A stretch of 64,000 nt of DNA, taken from NCBI GenBank assembly GCA_964343305.1, contig CAYFJO010000006.1, positions 6,405 to 70,404 on the forward strand, given 5' to 3'. Positions within the stretch are counted from its first letter, which is position 1. Each line of letters begins with the position of its first letter. A model generated the notes under the pieces. The model was not told the DNA's origin and searched no databases. It worked only from the letters and a program-made list of their open reading frames with translations. The position numbers were made by a program, and so were the translations under genes. Positions 42,243 through 51,629 of this stretch are shown piece by piece. This DNA is from CAYFJO01 sp964343305. GTDB lineage: Bacteria > Planctomycetota > Planctomycetia > Pirellulales > Pirellulaceae.

Positions 42243-43082
42243 TCACTTGATCAGCGAAAGCAGGCCGAGGCCAATCGCGGCGCCGAATCCAATCCAACCC
42301 CAGTACGAAAGACGCGCGATCCACCAGCGCTCTACTTCGATGTTGGTCGGTCGTCCGGACAATGCGTCTTGAAAGACATCGAAGCCGTTGTTGCCCAGAA
42401 ACTGGCAGCCCACGGCGTACTCCGAGCCCTCTTCATTACACCAGCGCGCCTCCGCCGGAATGAACATTTCGGTTCCGTTGGCATTTGTCATCTCCAGCAA
42501 CACTCGGTCGCCTGGCACACACGACCGGTCAATCTTCATGCAAAACCCGCCGGACGAATAGTCCAGCAAACGTACTTGCTGGCTGTAATCTTCCTCATTC
42601 ACTTCAACGCGTGCGTCCATCATGATCCGCTCGCGTCGCGACTCGCGCCGCTCGATATAGTTCGCATTGGCGAGGCGGTCCACGCATTTCTGCGACAGTT
42701 GATTCGCGAAACCGCAACCAAGAAACCAATTGTACTCGCCTTGAAACCCAACCCACGACACGACGGCGGAAGTCGTGAAATGAACGTCGAGATGCGGGAT
42801 CTTGATTTGCAGGCTGACCGTCTCGCCAACCGGGATCATCGTGTCGCTGGCCAGCTTTGCACCGCTTTGCGAAAGCTCGATCATGCGGCAGGACGCCGTC
42901 GTTGGAATACCGCTGGACAAGCGATGGACCGAAACGCGAATCAAGCGGCCTTTGCAAGTCTCGTAACCCGTCGTGTAATCGTGATCGCCGCTCTCATCCA
43001 CAGAGATCGCAAGCTGATCGCCTTCAGGAACGGAGGTCGTTCGCTGCACCGGCTCCCTGGTCGAAAAGACTGAACTCAACAT
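42243..43082 (-). CDS. Double PilZ protein with C-terminal membrane anchor
   Basis: A 279-residue protein with two PilZ-like domains. The second (about 165-255) has the c-di-GMP motif RxxxR in ERRESRRERI and the D/NxSxxG element as DYSSGGFCMKID. The first (about 45-150) keeps LSQSGAKL but its Arg motif is weaker, so it may be non-binding. A C-terminal hydrophobic segment (YWGWIGFGAAIGLGLLSLI) makes a tail anchor. The ATG at 43082 has AGGTG upstream and is preferred to a TTG at 43118. It may act as a membrane-linked c-di-GMP receptor; the HD-GYP protein at 20.6-22.3 kb could degrade its ligand. Confidence 0.85.
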   Translation of the reverse strand: MLSSVFSTREPVQRTTSVPEGDQLAISVDESGDHDYTTGYETCKGRLIRVSVHRLSSGIPTTASCRMIELSQSGAKLASDTMIPVGETVSLQIKIPHLDVHFTTSAVVSWVGFQGEYNWFLGCGFANQLSQKCVDRLANANYIERRESRRERIMMDARVEVNEEDYSQQVRLLDYSSGGFCMKIDRSCVPGDRVLLEMTNANGTEMFIPAEARWCNEEGSEYAVGCQFLGNNGFDVFQDALSGRPTNIEVERWWIARLSYWGWIGFGAAIGLGLLSLIK

Positions 43083-43353
43083 ATGTGACACCTCGGCTGT
43101 CGTCGCAAGCTGCCCCAAATGTTGTTAGTTGCCCTCTGATTAAATAGCTTTTTGTTTGCCAGATGCGAGCGAAACTTTTGGAGAACAATCAACTGTCCAC
43201 CCGTCGGCAGGGGGACTTCTGTGCGGGATGGGCGAATAATTCAGCAGGATTGGTGACGGACGATCGCCAACATCTTTGGCCGCCCACAACGCACTTTGCG
43301 TTGCGAGCGAGGCAGTTCTCCTTTATTCCTCGCCCGATTGGCTCTCAAATGCA

Positions 43354-43779
43354 ATGTTCGCTCTCCTGTTGACCGCTGCCATGTCCGTCGTGCCACACGA
43401 GGTTGTGGTGAGTGACGAGGCTGACGTCATCGAGTTGAACCACTATTTCGACGAGAACGGCAAGCGGATCTTTGATCAAGCGATTTTTTGGCAATGGTGT
43501 GACGCGCGAGCCGAGCACCATGTGTTTGCCTGGCGGTTCGCGAAACAGCCGGGCCAAGTTCCATCTCGCGACTGGTCCCGCAACGGTTATGTCACGATTT
43601 GGTTCGACGGCAAAACTCTGCGACGAGTTCGCAGCTATTCGATGCGCGAGACGTGGACTCAGTTTGACCCCGAAGTTCATGACCGTGCGTTTTTTCGTCA
43701 AAGCGAGCGACGCGAATTGTCGCGCCGCCGCGAAGTCAAACCGGTCGTGGGCGTGCAGCACGACCAGCCGCACGAGTGA
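43354..43779 (+). CDS. Small protein with N-terminal hydrophobic segment, unknown
   Basis: A 141-residue protein. The ATG at 43354 begins MFALLLTAAMSVVPHEV, a weak export signal; the longer frame from 43276 is also open. The core is EADVIELNHYFDENGKRIFD, FWQWCDARAEHHVFAWRF and NGYVTIWFDGKTLRRVRSYS, ending in a basic Arg-rich stretch and KPVVGVQHDQPHE. No family is recognised. It is likely a conserved planctomycete protein, with confidence limited by the uncertain start. Confidence 0.6.
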   Translation: MFALLLTAAMSVVPHEVVVSDEADVIELNHYFDENGKRIFDQAIFWQWCDARAEHHVFAWRFAKQPGQVPSRDWSRNGYVTIWFDGKTLRRVRSYSMRETWTQFDPEVHDRAFFRQSERRELSRRREVKPVVGVQHDQPHE

Positions 43780-43940
43780 TGCGGATTCACAACATCGTTG
43801 CGGTTCGGCATCATTGCTGATCCTTTTCCCGCGAATTGTTTGAGTCGTTGCGCGGCTAACCTATGTTTTCTAAGAAGTCACGCTGGCTTCATCCATCACT
43901 GTTAGCCGCCGCAACTTGTCTTTTCAACGCACTTTGATTC

Positions 43941-46709
43941 ATGCCTGCTCGCGACCCACGAGAATCCGTCTGGCGACAGATGCGCTACGAGTCGTTCGAA
44001 GAACGTCTGGTGCTGTCCGCACAGCCGATCGCTGGTCTGGTCGTCGATGCCTTTGAGTCGACCCAACTCCAAGCGGGCTACGGCGAGGTCGCGCCCACGC
44101 TGGCCGACGTCAATCAATCGTCCGGTGTCGACTATGCCCATGAACAATTCGGATTCACGGGACGAAACCAAACGGTCGCCGTGATCGATACCGGCGTGGC
44201 CTACGATCACACGTCACTGGGTGGCGGATTCGGCGCTGGATCGCGAGTCCGAGGTGGCTGGGACTTTGCCGAAAATGACTCCAATCCGTATGACGATGGC
44301 CCGTCCGGTTTTCACGGGACACATGTCGCCGGGATCGTCGGCAGCGATCATGAATATCACACGGGTGTCGCACCGGAAGCGGACCTTGTTGCCCTGCGCG
44401 TGTTCGACGATTTGGGCAATGGCGACATGGCGTGGGTCGAACAGGCGTTGCAATGGGTGCTCGAAAATCGGGTGCAGCACAACATCACCACCGTCAATCT
44501 GTCGCTCGGTACGACTTGGAATTCGGACTCGATTCCGTCGTACGCGGAATTGGAAGACGAGTTCCAACAGCTCGACAACGTCGGCGTGTTCATTTCTGTG
44601 GCCGCCGGCAATTCGTTTCAAGACTTTAACTCGCCCGGGTTGAGTTATCCCGCTGCCAGTCCATACGTGGTGCCCGTCGCCAGTCACGGCAGCGACGGCA
44701 CGATGAGTGACTTTAGCCAGCGAAATGATCGTGTCTTGGTCGCTCCCGGCGAGCAAATCAGCAGTGCAATCCCGTCGCATTTGTACGGCGGAAGCGGTCC
44801 GTCGCAATACTTTTTGCCCGTGTCCGGGACCAGCATGGCCGCGCCTTATGTCGCCGGTGCCAGCATGATCATGCGGGAGGCCATGTCCTTTGCCGGTCAC
44901 CAAAACATTTCGCAAGACGCCATTTACGACCACTTCCGTGACACGGCCGACTTGATCTACGACTCGGTGACGGGCGAAAACTACCATCGGCTGAACCTCG
45001 AACGAGCGCTCGATACGCTGTTGGCAGACGAGTACGGTTCGACCGCGGCCGATGCCCACGACTTGGGAACGTTGTCCAGCAGCGATTCGTTCGGCGGGAC
45101 AATCGGGCGGTTGGACGATGTCGACTTCCTGACTTTCACGGCAGCAGAGTCGGGGACGATGACGCTGGCCGCCGGTGTGACGCACGACATGATTTCCGAT
45201 TGGCAACTGGTCGGAGGCGGTGGCGCTGCCGATGGCAATTCCTTGACGTTCGATGTCCAGGCCGGTCAGTCATACACAGTTTCACTGGCCTCCAGCAATG
45301 GGCTGGGACACTACGACGTCGGTGTTTCGCTTGAAACCGCCGCGCCGGTTGCAGTCGACCTGGGAACCATCGCCGCCGCACTCCACGACGGCGAAAACAT
45401 CTCAACCGAGCGCGCCTATCAATTCACGGCAACACGCGACGGCATCATGACTGTCGAATCATTCTTCGTGCACGCGGGCGGCAACATCGACATGGAGTTG
45501 TATGACGCGGACAACCAACTGCTGGCGTCCAGCAGTTCGATGACTGACCACGAGCGGCTCGACATCACGGCATCGGCGGGTGACACGTTCACGCTTCGCG
45601 TCCGCGGCACGAACTCAGACGTTGATCTTCGACTGACCAATCTCGTTCAGCAGTCGGGCGATACGGTGAACGTTTTTGGCACGTCTGGAAACGATGAGTT
45701 CGCATTTACTGCCGGCGCAGATCACCGCATGTTGGTCAACGGCGTGTCTTACGAATTCGGAAGCGCAGGAACAAAGTCGTTCGTATTTGACGGCCAAGGT
45801 GGATCTGATCGAATCACCATCAACGGCACCGCTGGCCGCGAACTTGCGATTGTCAATGCAGGCGCGGTGGACTTTCACGGGCGTGGTTTCATGGTCAGTG
45901 CCGAGTCTGTCGAAACCATACGAATCAATGGCGGCGGGGGCGGCGATTGGGCGCGGATGTTTGATTCCAGCGGCGACGATGTTCTATCCATCCGTCCCAA
46001 TGCCGCGACCATGGCGGGCGCGGGTTACTCGAACACCGTCGACGGCTTCGATCGCATCTACGCGGTCGGACAGAATGGTGGCTACGATCGGGCCAGCGCG
46101 TTGGATTCTGCTGGCGACGATCGATTTGAATCTCGACCGGAATCTAGCACGATGCGCGGCCAAGGTTATTACAACTACATGCGCGGATTCGAAAGCGTGT
46201 CAGCTTCGGCCAGCAGCGGCAACGACAAAGCTTGGATGCATGATTCGCCGGGAAACGACACGCTTTACTCCCGGGACCATTTCAGTTCCATCACGGGAGC
46301 GGGATTCCACAACCGGGCTCAGAATTTCGACCAGGTTTACGTCTATGCAAACCGTGGCGGTACAGACCGCGTCGACATCGGACCGTCCCTCGTCAACAAC
46401 GAGTATCACGTTGCATCTGGAAGCGCTTCGACCGCGGCCAATGTTGAAAATGCGACGCCAGACGTGATAGTCCGAGGCGCCGATCGCCAAGACCCAACAG
46501 TAGCCGGTTCGGTTTTGCCAGGTGCGGCGGTGTTTGGACAATCATGGCGTGCCGCGGAAGCCGCTTTGCACCAAGAGCGTTTGTTAGCACAAGCTCTTGG
46601 TGAATTTGACGAGGATTCCGACAGAGATATAGACGGAATCTTGCTCGAAGGTGCCGATCATGAGCGTCAAGAATTGCGTGCAATCGACGCGATATTTGGT
46701 GATGTCTGA
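43941..46709 (+). CDS. Large secreted subtilase (S8) with C-terminal repeats
   Basis: A 922-residue serine protease. Asp83 is in VIDTGVAYDH, His125 in FHGTHVAGIVG, the oxyanion Asn224 in AAGNS and Ser298 in SGTSMAAPYVAG, so the triad is complete. There is no classical signal peptide; instead the N-terminus has YESFEERLVLSA, close to the LEPR-XLL sorting motif of planctomycete giant proteins. Residues 365-580 resemble pre-peptidase C-terminal beta domains. Residues about 673-815 are three repeats of about 46 residues (DSSGDDVLSIRP, DSAGDDRFESRP, DSPGNDTLYSRD), probably calcium-binding-like. A surface or secreted role is inferred. Confidence 0.9.
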   Translation: MPARDPRESVWRQMRYESFEERLVLSAQPIAGLVVDAFESTQLQAGYGEVAPTLADVNQSSGVDYAHEQFGFTGRNQTVAVIDTGVAYDHTSLGGGFGAGSRVRGGWDFAENDSNPYDDGPSGFHGTHVAGIVGSDHEYHTGVAPEADLVALRVFDDLGNGDMAWVEQALQWVLENRVQHNITTVNLSLGTTWNSDSIPSYAELEDEFQQLDNVGVFISVAAGNSFQDFNSPGLSYPAASPYVVPVASHGSDGTMSDFSQRNDRVLVAPGEQISSAIPSHLYGGSGPSQYFLPVSGTSMAAPYVAGASMIMREAMSFAGHQNISQDAIYDHFRDTADLIYDSVTGENYHRLNLERALDTLLADEYGSTAADAHDLGTLSSSDSFGGTIGRLDDVDFLTFTAAESGTMTLAAGVTHDMISDWQLVGGGGAADGNSLTFDVQAGQSYTVSLASSNGLGHYDVGVSLETAAPVAVDLGTIAAALHDGENISTERAYQFTATRDGIMTVESFFVHAGGNIDMELYDADNQLLASSSSMTDHERLDITASAGDTFTLRVRGTNSDVDLRLTNLVQQSGDTVNVFGTSGNDEFAFTAGADHRMLVNGVSYEFGSAGTKSFVFDGQGGSDRITINGTAGRELAIVNAGAVDFHGRGFMVSAESVETIRINGGGGGDWARMFDSSGDDVLSIRPNAATMAGAGYSNTVDGFDRIYAVGQNGGYDRASALDSAGDDRFESRPESSTMRGQGYYNYMRGFESVSASASSGNDKAWMHDSPGNDTLYSRDHFSSITGAGFHNRAQNFDQVYVYANRGGTDRVDIGPSLVNNEYHVASGSASTAANVENATPDVIVRGADRQDPTVAGSVLPGAAVFGQSWRAAEAALHQERLLAQALGEFDEDSDRDIDGILLEGADHERQELRAIDAIFGDV

Positions 46710-46715
46710 CGCTTT

Positions 46716-47261
46716 TTAGCTGCCCGATTCGGCCAATGCGATGGGAACGCCAGTGCCGACGCCGACGGTTCCCCAGAAGAGAATATCGGCCGGTGTGATG
46801 TATGACGTAGGCGAGAAGCCTTGGCCCCGGACTACCTGCGATTGTTCCACGACCTGCACCGTCTGTTCTGCTGACGGTGGAGCCGTGCCAGGTGCCCATA
46901 GCCGAACGACTCGACGGCCATCATTGGTTCGCAATTCGTAGCTTCCTGGGCGGACCGAGCGAAAGACGAATCGGCCGTTCTTATCGGACGTGGTCGATGA
47001 AACGACCGTGACCTGCCTGTTCGCCACCACCACCGATATCAAAGAAATCGGAGTGTGCGAGCGTGCCTCGCCCGACTTGTTCGTCAGTTGCCCGTCAATA
47101 ATACCGCCGGGATGAAGTGCAACATCGGCAGCCGAAGTCGTTGCTTTTTGAATCGCCAATCGGGAACTCCAACGTTCGTCGGCATTAGCCCGAACACTGA
47201 TCAGCAACGCAAAGATAATCGCAATTCGAATCATTGAACCAGACGATTTTGAGTTTTTCAT
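46716..47261 (-). CDS. Secreted beta-sandwich protein (carboxypeptidase-regulatory-like)
   Basis: A 181-residue exported protein. The signal peptide is around MIRIAIIFALLISVRANA. The mature part carries a segment like the carboxypeptidase regulatory/SdrD B-type fold (HTPISLISVVVANRQVTVVS, SDKNGRFVFRSVRPGSYELR), a beta-sandwich module often used in adhesion. The C-terminus (SYITPADILFWGTVGVGTGV) has a hydrophobic stretch that could be a membrane contact. Function is unknown. Its stop is 6 bp from the convergent subtilase stop. Confidence 0.78.
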   Translation of the reverse strand: MKNSKSSGSMIRIAIIFALLISVRANADERWSSRLAIQKATTSAADVALHPGGIIDGQLTNKSGEARSHTPISLISVVVANRQVTVVSSTTSDKNGRFVFRSVRPGSYELRTNDGRRVVRLWAPGTAPPSAEQTVQVVEQSQVVRGQGFSPTSYITPADILFWGTVGVGTGVPIALAESGS

Positions 47262-47561
47262 ATCCGTACTCTTAACTCTCTGTCAAATATCGACAGTACT
47301 GACAGCAACGTCCATCATTTCAATTGGGGTAGGACGAATCGGGAGCACCCCAATCTAGTTCCTAATCATCGGAACCAGTCGCCGTTCAACTTTACGGAAT
47401 CGTTAAAATCCAACAGAATTCCCTAACCGGATCTTTGGGTCACCGTGGCAAACGGACGAATGTGGTGAGCCGAACGCGCTAGCGTCGGGCGATGATGCGA
47501 GAATTCGTACACAAAAAGGCCCGTGGCTAGCGCCATCGGCTCACTAATTCCATGCAGCGCG
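47262..47561. other. Intergenic region without a supported gene
   Basis: This 300-bp stretch lies upstream of the beta-sandwich gene and downstream of the Gfo/Idh gene. Open frames here overlap the Gfo/Idh gene in a shadow frame. It holds the beta-sandwich promoter by position; no motif was recognised. Confidence 0.5.
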
Positions 47562-48884
47562 TCAAACCGCCGGGTATTCCCACGGCTTACGATACTCGCG
47601 ACGCAGCAACTTATTTGCTTCTTCGTCGTTCGACACTGTTTCGTTCGCGCCGTGCCACTCGATGCTGCGGCCAAGTTTGTATGACAGCATGCCAAGCAAG
47701 CTGAGACTAGTCGACAAGTGACCGCTTTCTGCATCACACTTCGGCTGCTTGCCCGCTTCGATGGCCGCCGTAAAGTCGGCCCACAGTAATTTGATGTTGT
47801 GCCCATCGGGTTGTTGAAGGTCTGCCTCTTCGTGGATTGGTTTCTCTCTAGAGTTCGCGGGATAAAACGTCCATCCGTCTCGCCAGCCCATGTGAAACGT
47901 GCCCTTGGTACCGTAAAAATAGCAGCCAATTGCCGTCTTCTCGGCGTTGTTTCCGGCGAATCGACGATGCTCCCATGTGGCCGTGAACGACTCGAATTGA
48001 TAGACGGCCATCTGGCTGTCGGGCGCGTCGGTGGTCTGCTCTTTCTCGTTCAGAACCGGTTCGCCTTTGATCGGCCGACCGCCGGTCGAAAAAACACGCT
48101 TCGGATACTTTTCGTCCGTCCACGAAAGCACCTGGTCGAGCCAATGGACGCCCCAATCGCCAAGTGTCCCGTTGGCAAAGTCGAGAAAGTTGCGAAAACC
48201 ACCGGGATGAATGCGGCGATTAAAGGGACGCAACGGCGCGGGGCCGCAATACATGTCCCAGTCCATTCCTTCCGGAGGCTCGCTGTTGGCGGTCGGCAAT
48301 TCGCGTCCGCCGCGGCTGTGAACGAACGTGCGTACCATGCCGATATCACCCGCTCCTCCGTCTTTGAGAAACTTCATTCCCGATACGTAATGCGGACCGA
48401 TGCGCCGATGCAATCCAACTTGAACCACTCGCCCAGCCGCCTCTGCGGCATGGACCAACGCGCGGCTTTCTTGGATCGTGTGGCCCGTTGGCTTTTCGAC
48501 CAGCAGATGGGCACCCGAATCGATCGCAGCAATCGCATTCAATGCGTGCCAGTGATCGGGCGTGGCGATGATGGCGATTTCAATGTCTTCCTTTTCCAAC
48601 AACTCGCGAAAGTCCTTGTATTTCTTAGGCTTGTCCCCCGACGCGTCCTCAACTTGCTGAGCAGCCGTGTCGAGATTGTCTTGATCGACGTCACACAACG
48701 CGACGGCCTTGCAATTGCCCATCGACATCGCGTCGACCAGCAGGTTCATCCCCCACCAACCCGATCCAATCAATGCCGTGCGATATTTCTTGTCCTTCGG
48801 CGCGGCGTGAATGAACGGAGCGGCGCCGAGTGCGATTCCCGCCGCGGTGGTGGAAGTAATAAACTGGCGTCGACTCAAGCTCAT
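47562..48884 (-). CDS. Tat-exported Gfo/Idh/MocA-family oxidoreductase
   Basis: A 440-residue NAD(P)-dependent oxidoreductase of the Gfo/Idh/MocA family. A twin-arginine signal (SLSRRQFITSTTAAGIALGA) starts the protein and directs it through Tat, perhaps with its cofactor already bound. The NAD fold is seen in RTALIGSGWWGMNLLVDAMS and the sugar-dehydrogenase motif VEKPTGHT is present. The C-terminal part (IHPGGFRNFLDFANGTLGDW, GVHWLDQVLSW) fits the planctomycete members, which are usually clustered with carbohydrate-degradation genes. The substrate is unknown. The ATG has GAGGTG upstream and lies 13 bp after the stop of the PQQ-propeller gene, an operon. Confidence 0.9.
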   Translation of the reverse strand: MSLSRRQFITSTTAAGIALGAAPFIHAAPKDKKYRTALIGSGWWGMNLLVDAMSMGNCKAVALCDVDQDNLDTAAQQVEDASGDKPKKYKDFRELLEKEDIEIAIIATPDHWHALNAIAAIDSGAHLLVEKPTGHTIQESRALVHAAEAAGRVVQVGLHRRIGPHYVSGMKFLKDGGAGDIGMVRTFVHSRGGRELPTANSEPPEGMDWDMYCGPAPLRPFNRRIHPGGFRNFLDFANGTLGDWGVHWLDQVLSWTDEKYPKRVFSTGGRPIKGEPVLNEKEQTTDAPDSQMAVYQFESFTATWEHRRFAGNNAEKTAIGCYFYGTKGTFHMGWRDGWTFYPANSREKPIHEEADLQQPDGHNIKLLWADFTAAIEAGKQPKCDAESGHLSTSLSLLGMLSYKLGRSIEWHGANETVSNDEEANKLLRREYRKPWEYPAV

Positions 48885-48897
48885 AAGATTCACCTCA

Positions 48898-50112
48898 TCA
48901 TTCCTTGCGGACATCCACGCAAACCACGTCGCCGACTTCGTTTCGACAGTAGATCAAGCCGTTGGACAACACCGGAACGGTCCAGCATTTGCCGTCCATC
49001 ACATCGTGCCGGGCCGTCGGTTCGAAACCCTGCTGCGAAGCCTTGGCGATGATCAGTTCGCCTTGCTCGCTCAATATGATCAGCTTTCCATCGGCGGCCA
49101 TCAATGCCCCCGACCCTATCCCATCTTGCGACCATTTCACTTCGCCAGTCATGAACTCGACGCACTTGAGGAACGTTTCGGACGTTGTGTCGCCGTCGAT
49201 GCCGTACAGGTGGCCGTCGATCAGGACGCTGGAATTCATTTGGTTTTGTAGTTCTTTGCTTTCCCAAACGAACTCTAGTTCCGCGTCACCCATTTTAAGC
49301 AACGCAGAACCTCGATTGTAGCCCGACGAAATGAACACGTGATCATCGACAACAATTGGCTCGGAGGCGTTGACACCGAATCGCGTCAGCCAGCGTTTTC
49401 GCCAAAGCTCTTTGCCAGTGTCGATGTCGATGGCCATGTAATGCTTGCTCGATCCAAATGCCGCACACCATCGATCGCCTTTTTGGAACGGGGTGAACGA
49501 AGAATAACCAGAGTCGCGATCCGCTGACGTCCAAACAATTTCACCGGTCATTTTGTCGACGGCCGTGCCCGCTTCGCCCACGTTGAGTAGCAGCAGATTC
49601 TTGTGAACCAACGGCGCACTGGCGAACCCCCAACCAGTGACACGAACTTCGGCTTCCTCGGCGATGTTCTTCGACCAACTGACTTTGCCAGTCACCGCGT
49701 CGAAGCAAAACAAATCGCCTTGCCGGCCAAGCGAGTAAACGCGCGAACCATCAACGGTGGGCGTCGACGTCGGGCCGCCGGCAAAAAAACGATCGTCCAA
49801 TGGCGAGCCATACGAATGCGACCAGACGCCTTTGCCCGTCGTTGCGTCGAGGCAGAACACGGTATCCGTTTCGTCGGCGTTGCCCATCGTCAACGCGCGG
49901 CCGTCGCTGATCGCAAAAGACGAATAGCCCGTTCCGACAGATCCTCTCCACGCAATGCGAGGCCCATCTTCTGGCCAACGATCGAGCCAACTGACCTCGC
50001 TCGAAACTCCGCTTAGATTCGGTCCACGCCAGCGATACCAATCTTCCGCGTTGCAATTTGCAACACACAAGACGGCGAAAACGAGCGAGAGTATTTGGGC
50101 GGTTCGATTCAT
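48898..50112 (-). CDS. Secreted PQQ-like beta-propeller protein
   Basis: A 404-residue exported propeller protein. The signal is in AQILSLVFAVLCVANCNA, and YRWRGPNLSGVSSEVSWLDR is the typical start of planctomycete PQQ-binding-like repeat proteins. Repeats such as VFCLDATTGKGVWSHSYG, LFCFDAVTGKVSWSKNI and YMAIDIDTGKELWRKRWL follow at about 50-residue steps. Despite the name, PQQ binding and dehydrogenase residues are not evident, so it may be a scaffold or sensor. It precedes the Gfo/Idh gene in an operon and shares its export route in part. Confidence 0.88.
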   Translation of the reverse strand: MNRTAQILSLVFAVLCVANCNAEDWYRWRGPNLSGVSSEVSWLDRWPEDGPRIAWRGSVGTGYSSFAISDGRALTMGNADETDTVFCLDATTGKGVWSHSYGSPLDDRFFAGGPTSTPTVDGSRVYSLGRQGDLFCFDAVTGKVSWSKNIAEEAEVRVTGWGFASAPLVHKNLLLLNVGEAGTAVDKMTGEIVWTSADRDSGYSSFTPFQKGDRWCAAFGSSKHYMAIDIDTGKELWRKRWLTRFGVNASEPIVVDDHVFISSGYNRGSALLKMGDAELEFVWESKELQNQMNSSVLIDGHLYGIDGDTTSETFLKCVEFMTGEVKWSQDGIGSGALMAADGKLIILSEQGELIIAKASQQGFEPTARHDVMDGKCWTVPVLSNGLIYCRNEVGDVVCVDVRKE

Positions 50113-50122
50113 CGGATGATCA

Positions 50123-51277
50123 CTACGGCCCAAAAACGTCGAGCTGTTTTCCGTTGATCCGAAAGGAAAGTCCAACTGGGTCGAGCACGGCTTTGAAAAG
50201 TTCGTTGACATTCGCATCTTTGACGCTGAAGCTCGTTAGATCCTTCAGCTTTCCTTGCGCCGCCGCATCGAATTTCGGATCCAATTCGAATTGCTTCGCC
50301 AGGTAAAGCACCACGGCGCCAACCTCCTTGTTCTCGACGTTCAGCGTGTAGACTTTTTCGGTCTTTACGGCGGGTGCCTTCGGCTTCGGAGGTTTTCCCG
50401 CCAGTTGGTCGCGGATCGCCTGATGGATGTCCAACGAGGCGACGACGACAAGTTTGTCTCCTTCCGGTCCCATCTCGACATCGGGAAATCGGCCCTTGAG
50501 AATCCGCATCACACGACCGATGTCCCCCGGAATCGAGTAGGAACGGGTCAGCGTTACGCCTTTGGGAAACGAAACGAGTCGCACCGACTTGCCATTGTCG
50601 TCGAATTCAAACGACAAGTCGAAGCCCGCCAGTATCAACGTCGCTCGCTCCACAAAACCAAGCGCCGGCAAATGGTTCGCCGCCCACAAATCGTGTTCAA
50701 ATCTGTCCGCTCCGGCAATCGAGATTCCTGCATCCTGCCCGAGCTGTTGGAGCAGTTCGCGCGGTTCGGCGAGATTGTCCCATTTCATGTTCGCCGTGCG
50801 AATCAAACGGCGCTTCACGAGATCCGGCAGGTCACGAAGTTGGTCGTTCAACACCGCGGCAACCGTCGTTAACTTGGATGTCGTGGCGGTCGGTCCCAAA
50901 TAGGCGACGGAATCGAAAAAACAGACGCCAATCCTGAGCTGTTCGGCCAGCGCGCGAATCGCGGTTTCAAGGCGTGTGTTCTTTGCGGCCAGAACTTTGC
51001 GGCCTGGATCGATTCGCCGATCCAACAGGAAACAGACGCCGTGGTGGGCAGAGTGTTTTTCAGTTGCGTCCCGAAGTCCGATTTCGCCCTCCCACGTCAC
51101 ACCAACAGCATTTTGCAGTTCGCGTTCAAATTCGGCCCCAGTCTTTGGCGGTGTGTCCTGTGCTGACGTTGGCACGGAAATGACCAGAGAAATCGCAATG
51201 CTAGCAAACAACGTACTTAGTTGTCTGTTCTCGATTTTGGCAATGGCGTTCATTTCGGTTTCAAGCATTCCATCCAT
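50123..51277 (-). CDS. Secreted protein with STN-like domain, no secretin barrel
   Basis: A 384-residue exported protein. The signal is TLFASIAISLVISVPTSA. The C-terminal 75 residues (VYTLNVENKEVGAVVLYLAK, then FSVKDANVNELFKAVLDPVG) look like an STN domain, the short N-terminal domain of secretins and TonB receptors. An earlier copy-like region (RLETAIRALAEQLRIGVCFF) and SIPGDIGRVMRILKGRFPDV may be further N-domain-like folds. No membrane barrel follows. The start is uncertain (ATG at 51277, 51268 or 51253). It ends 10 bp before the PQQ-propeller start on the same strand and may be cotranscribed with it. Confidence 0.75.
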   Translation of the reverse strand: MDGMLETEMNAIAKIENRQLSTLFASIAISLVISVPTSAQDTPPKTGAEFERELQNAVGVTWEGEIGLRDATEKHSAHHGVCFLLDRRIDPGRKVLAAKNTRLETAIRALAEQLRIGVCFFDSVAYLGPTATTSKLTTVAAVLNDQLRDLPDLVKRRLIRTANMKWDNLAEPRELLQQLGQDAGISIAGADRFEHDLWAANHLPALGFVERATLILAGFDLSFEFDDNGKSVRLVSFPKGVTLTRSYSIPGDIGRVMRILKGRFPDVEMGPEGDKLVVVASLDIHQAIRDQLAGKPPKPKAPAVKTEKVYTLNVENKEVGAVVLYLAKQFELDPKFDAAAQGKLKDLTSFSVKDANVNELFKAVLDPVGLSFRINGKQLDVFGP

Positions 51278-51312
51278 TCCCTAATTGCAAGCCTAGATCC
51301 TTGCCTGTCCTG

Positions 51313-51427
51313 TATGCCGCCGTCTGTTGAAAATGTCCCGTAGCCGGATTCGTGAGAATTCGGAATTTGCGGGAATACAGTAGTCTCACGACTTCTGCTA
51401 CCGGACATTTCAAATTGGCTACGGCAT
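51313..51427. repeat. Dispersed element, family F, copy 1
   Basis: This roughly 115-bp element has outer ends TATGCCG / CGGCATA and inner arms around CCGTAGCCGGATTCGTGAGA and TCTCACGACTTCTGCTACCG. It matches a copy at 60901-61004. It lies in the 350-bp gap upstream of the HEAT/TPR gene, which otherwise holds only promoters. Confidence 0.8.
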
Positions 51428-51629
51428 AATTCCATTGTGCCCGAAATCTAGCCGGTTGGAAAGAATTAAACAGATTGGGTAAAAGATTCCAGCATCATTG
51501 TCTCGCGAGCGGGCACCAATTACACTCGAAGAATACACGCGATCAAATCTGGTTCGAACGAATCACCATCACGGAAGTTCGCCGCTGGATCGACCGTCAA
51601 AGAAGTTAACTCAGGCGCGGGAGCAGGAT

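Noticed and set aside
47423..47929. Open frame across the 3' end of the Gfo/Idh gene
   Set aside because: It is a shadow frame on the same strand without start signal or family likeness.
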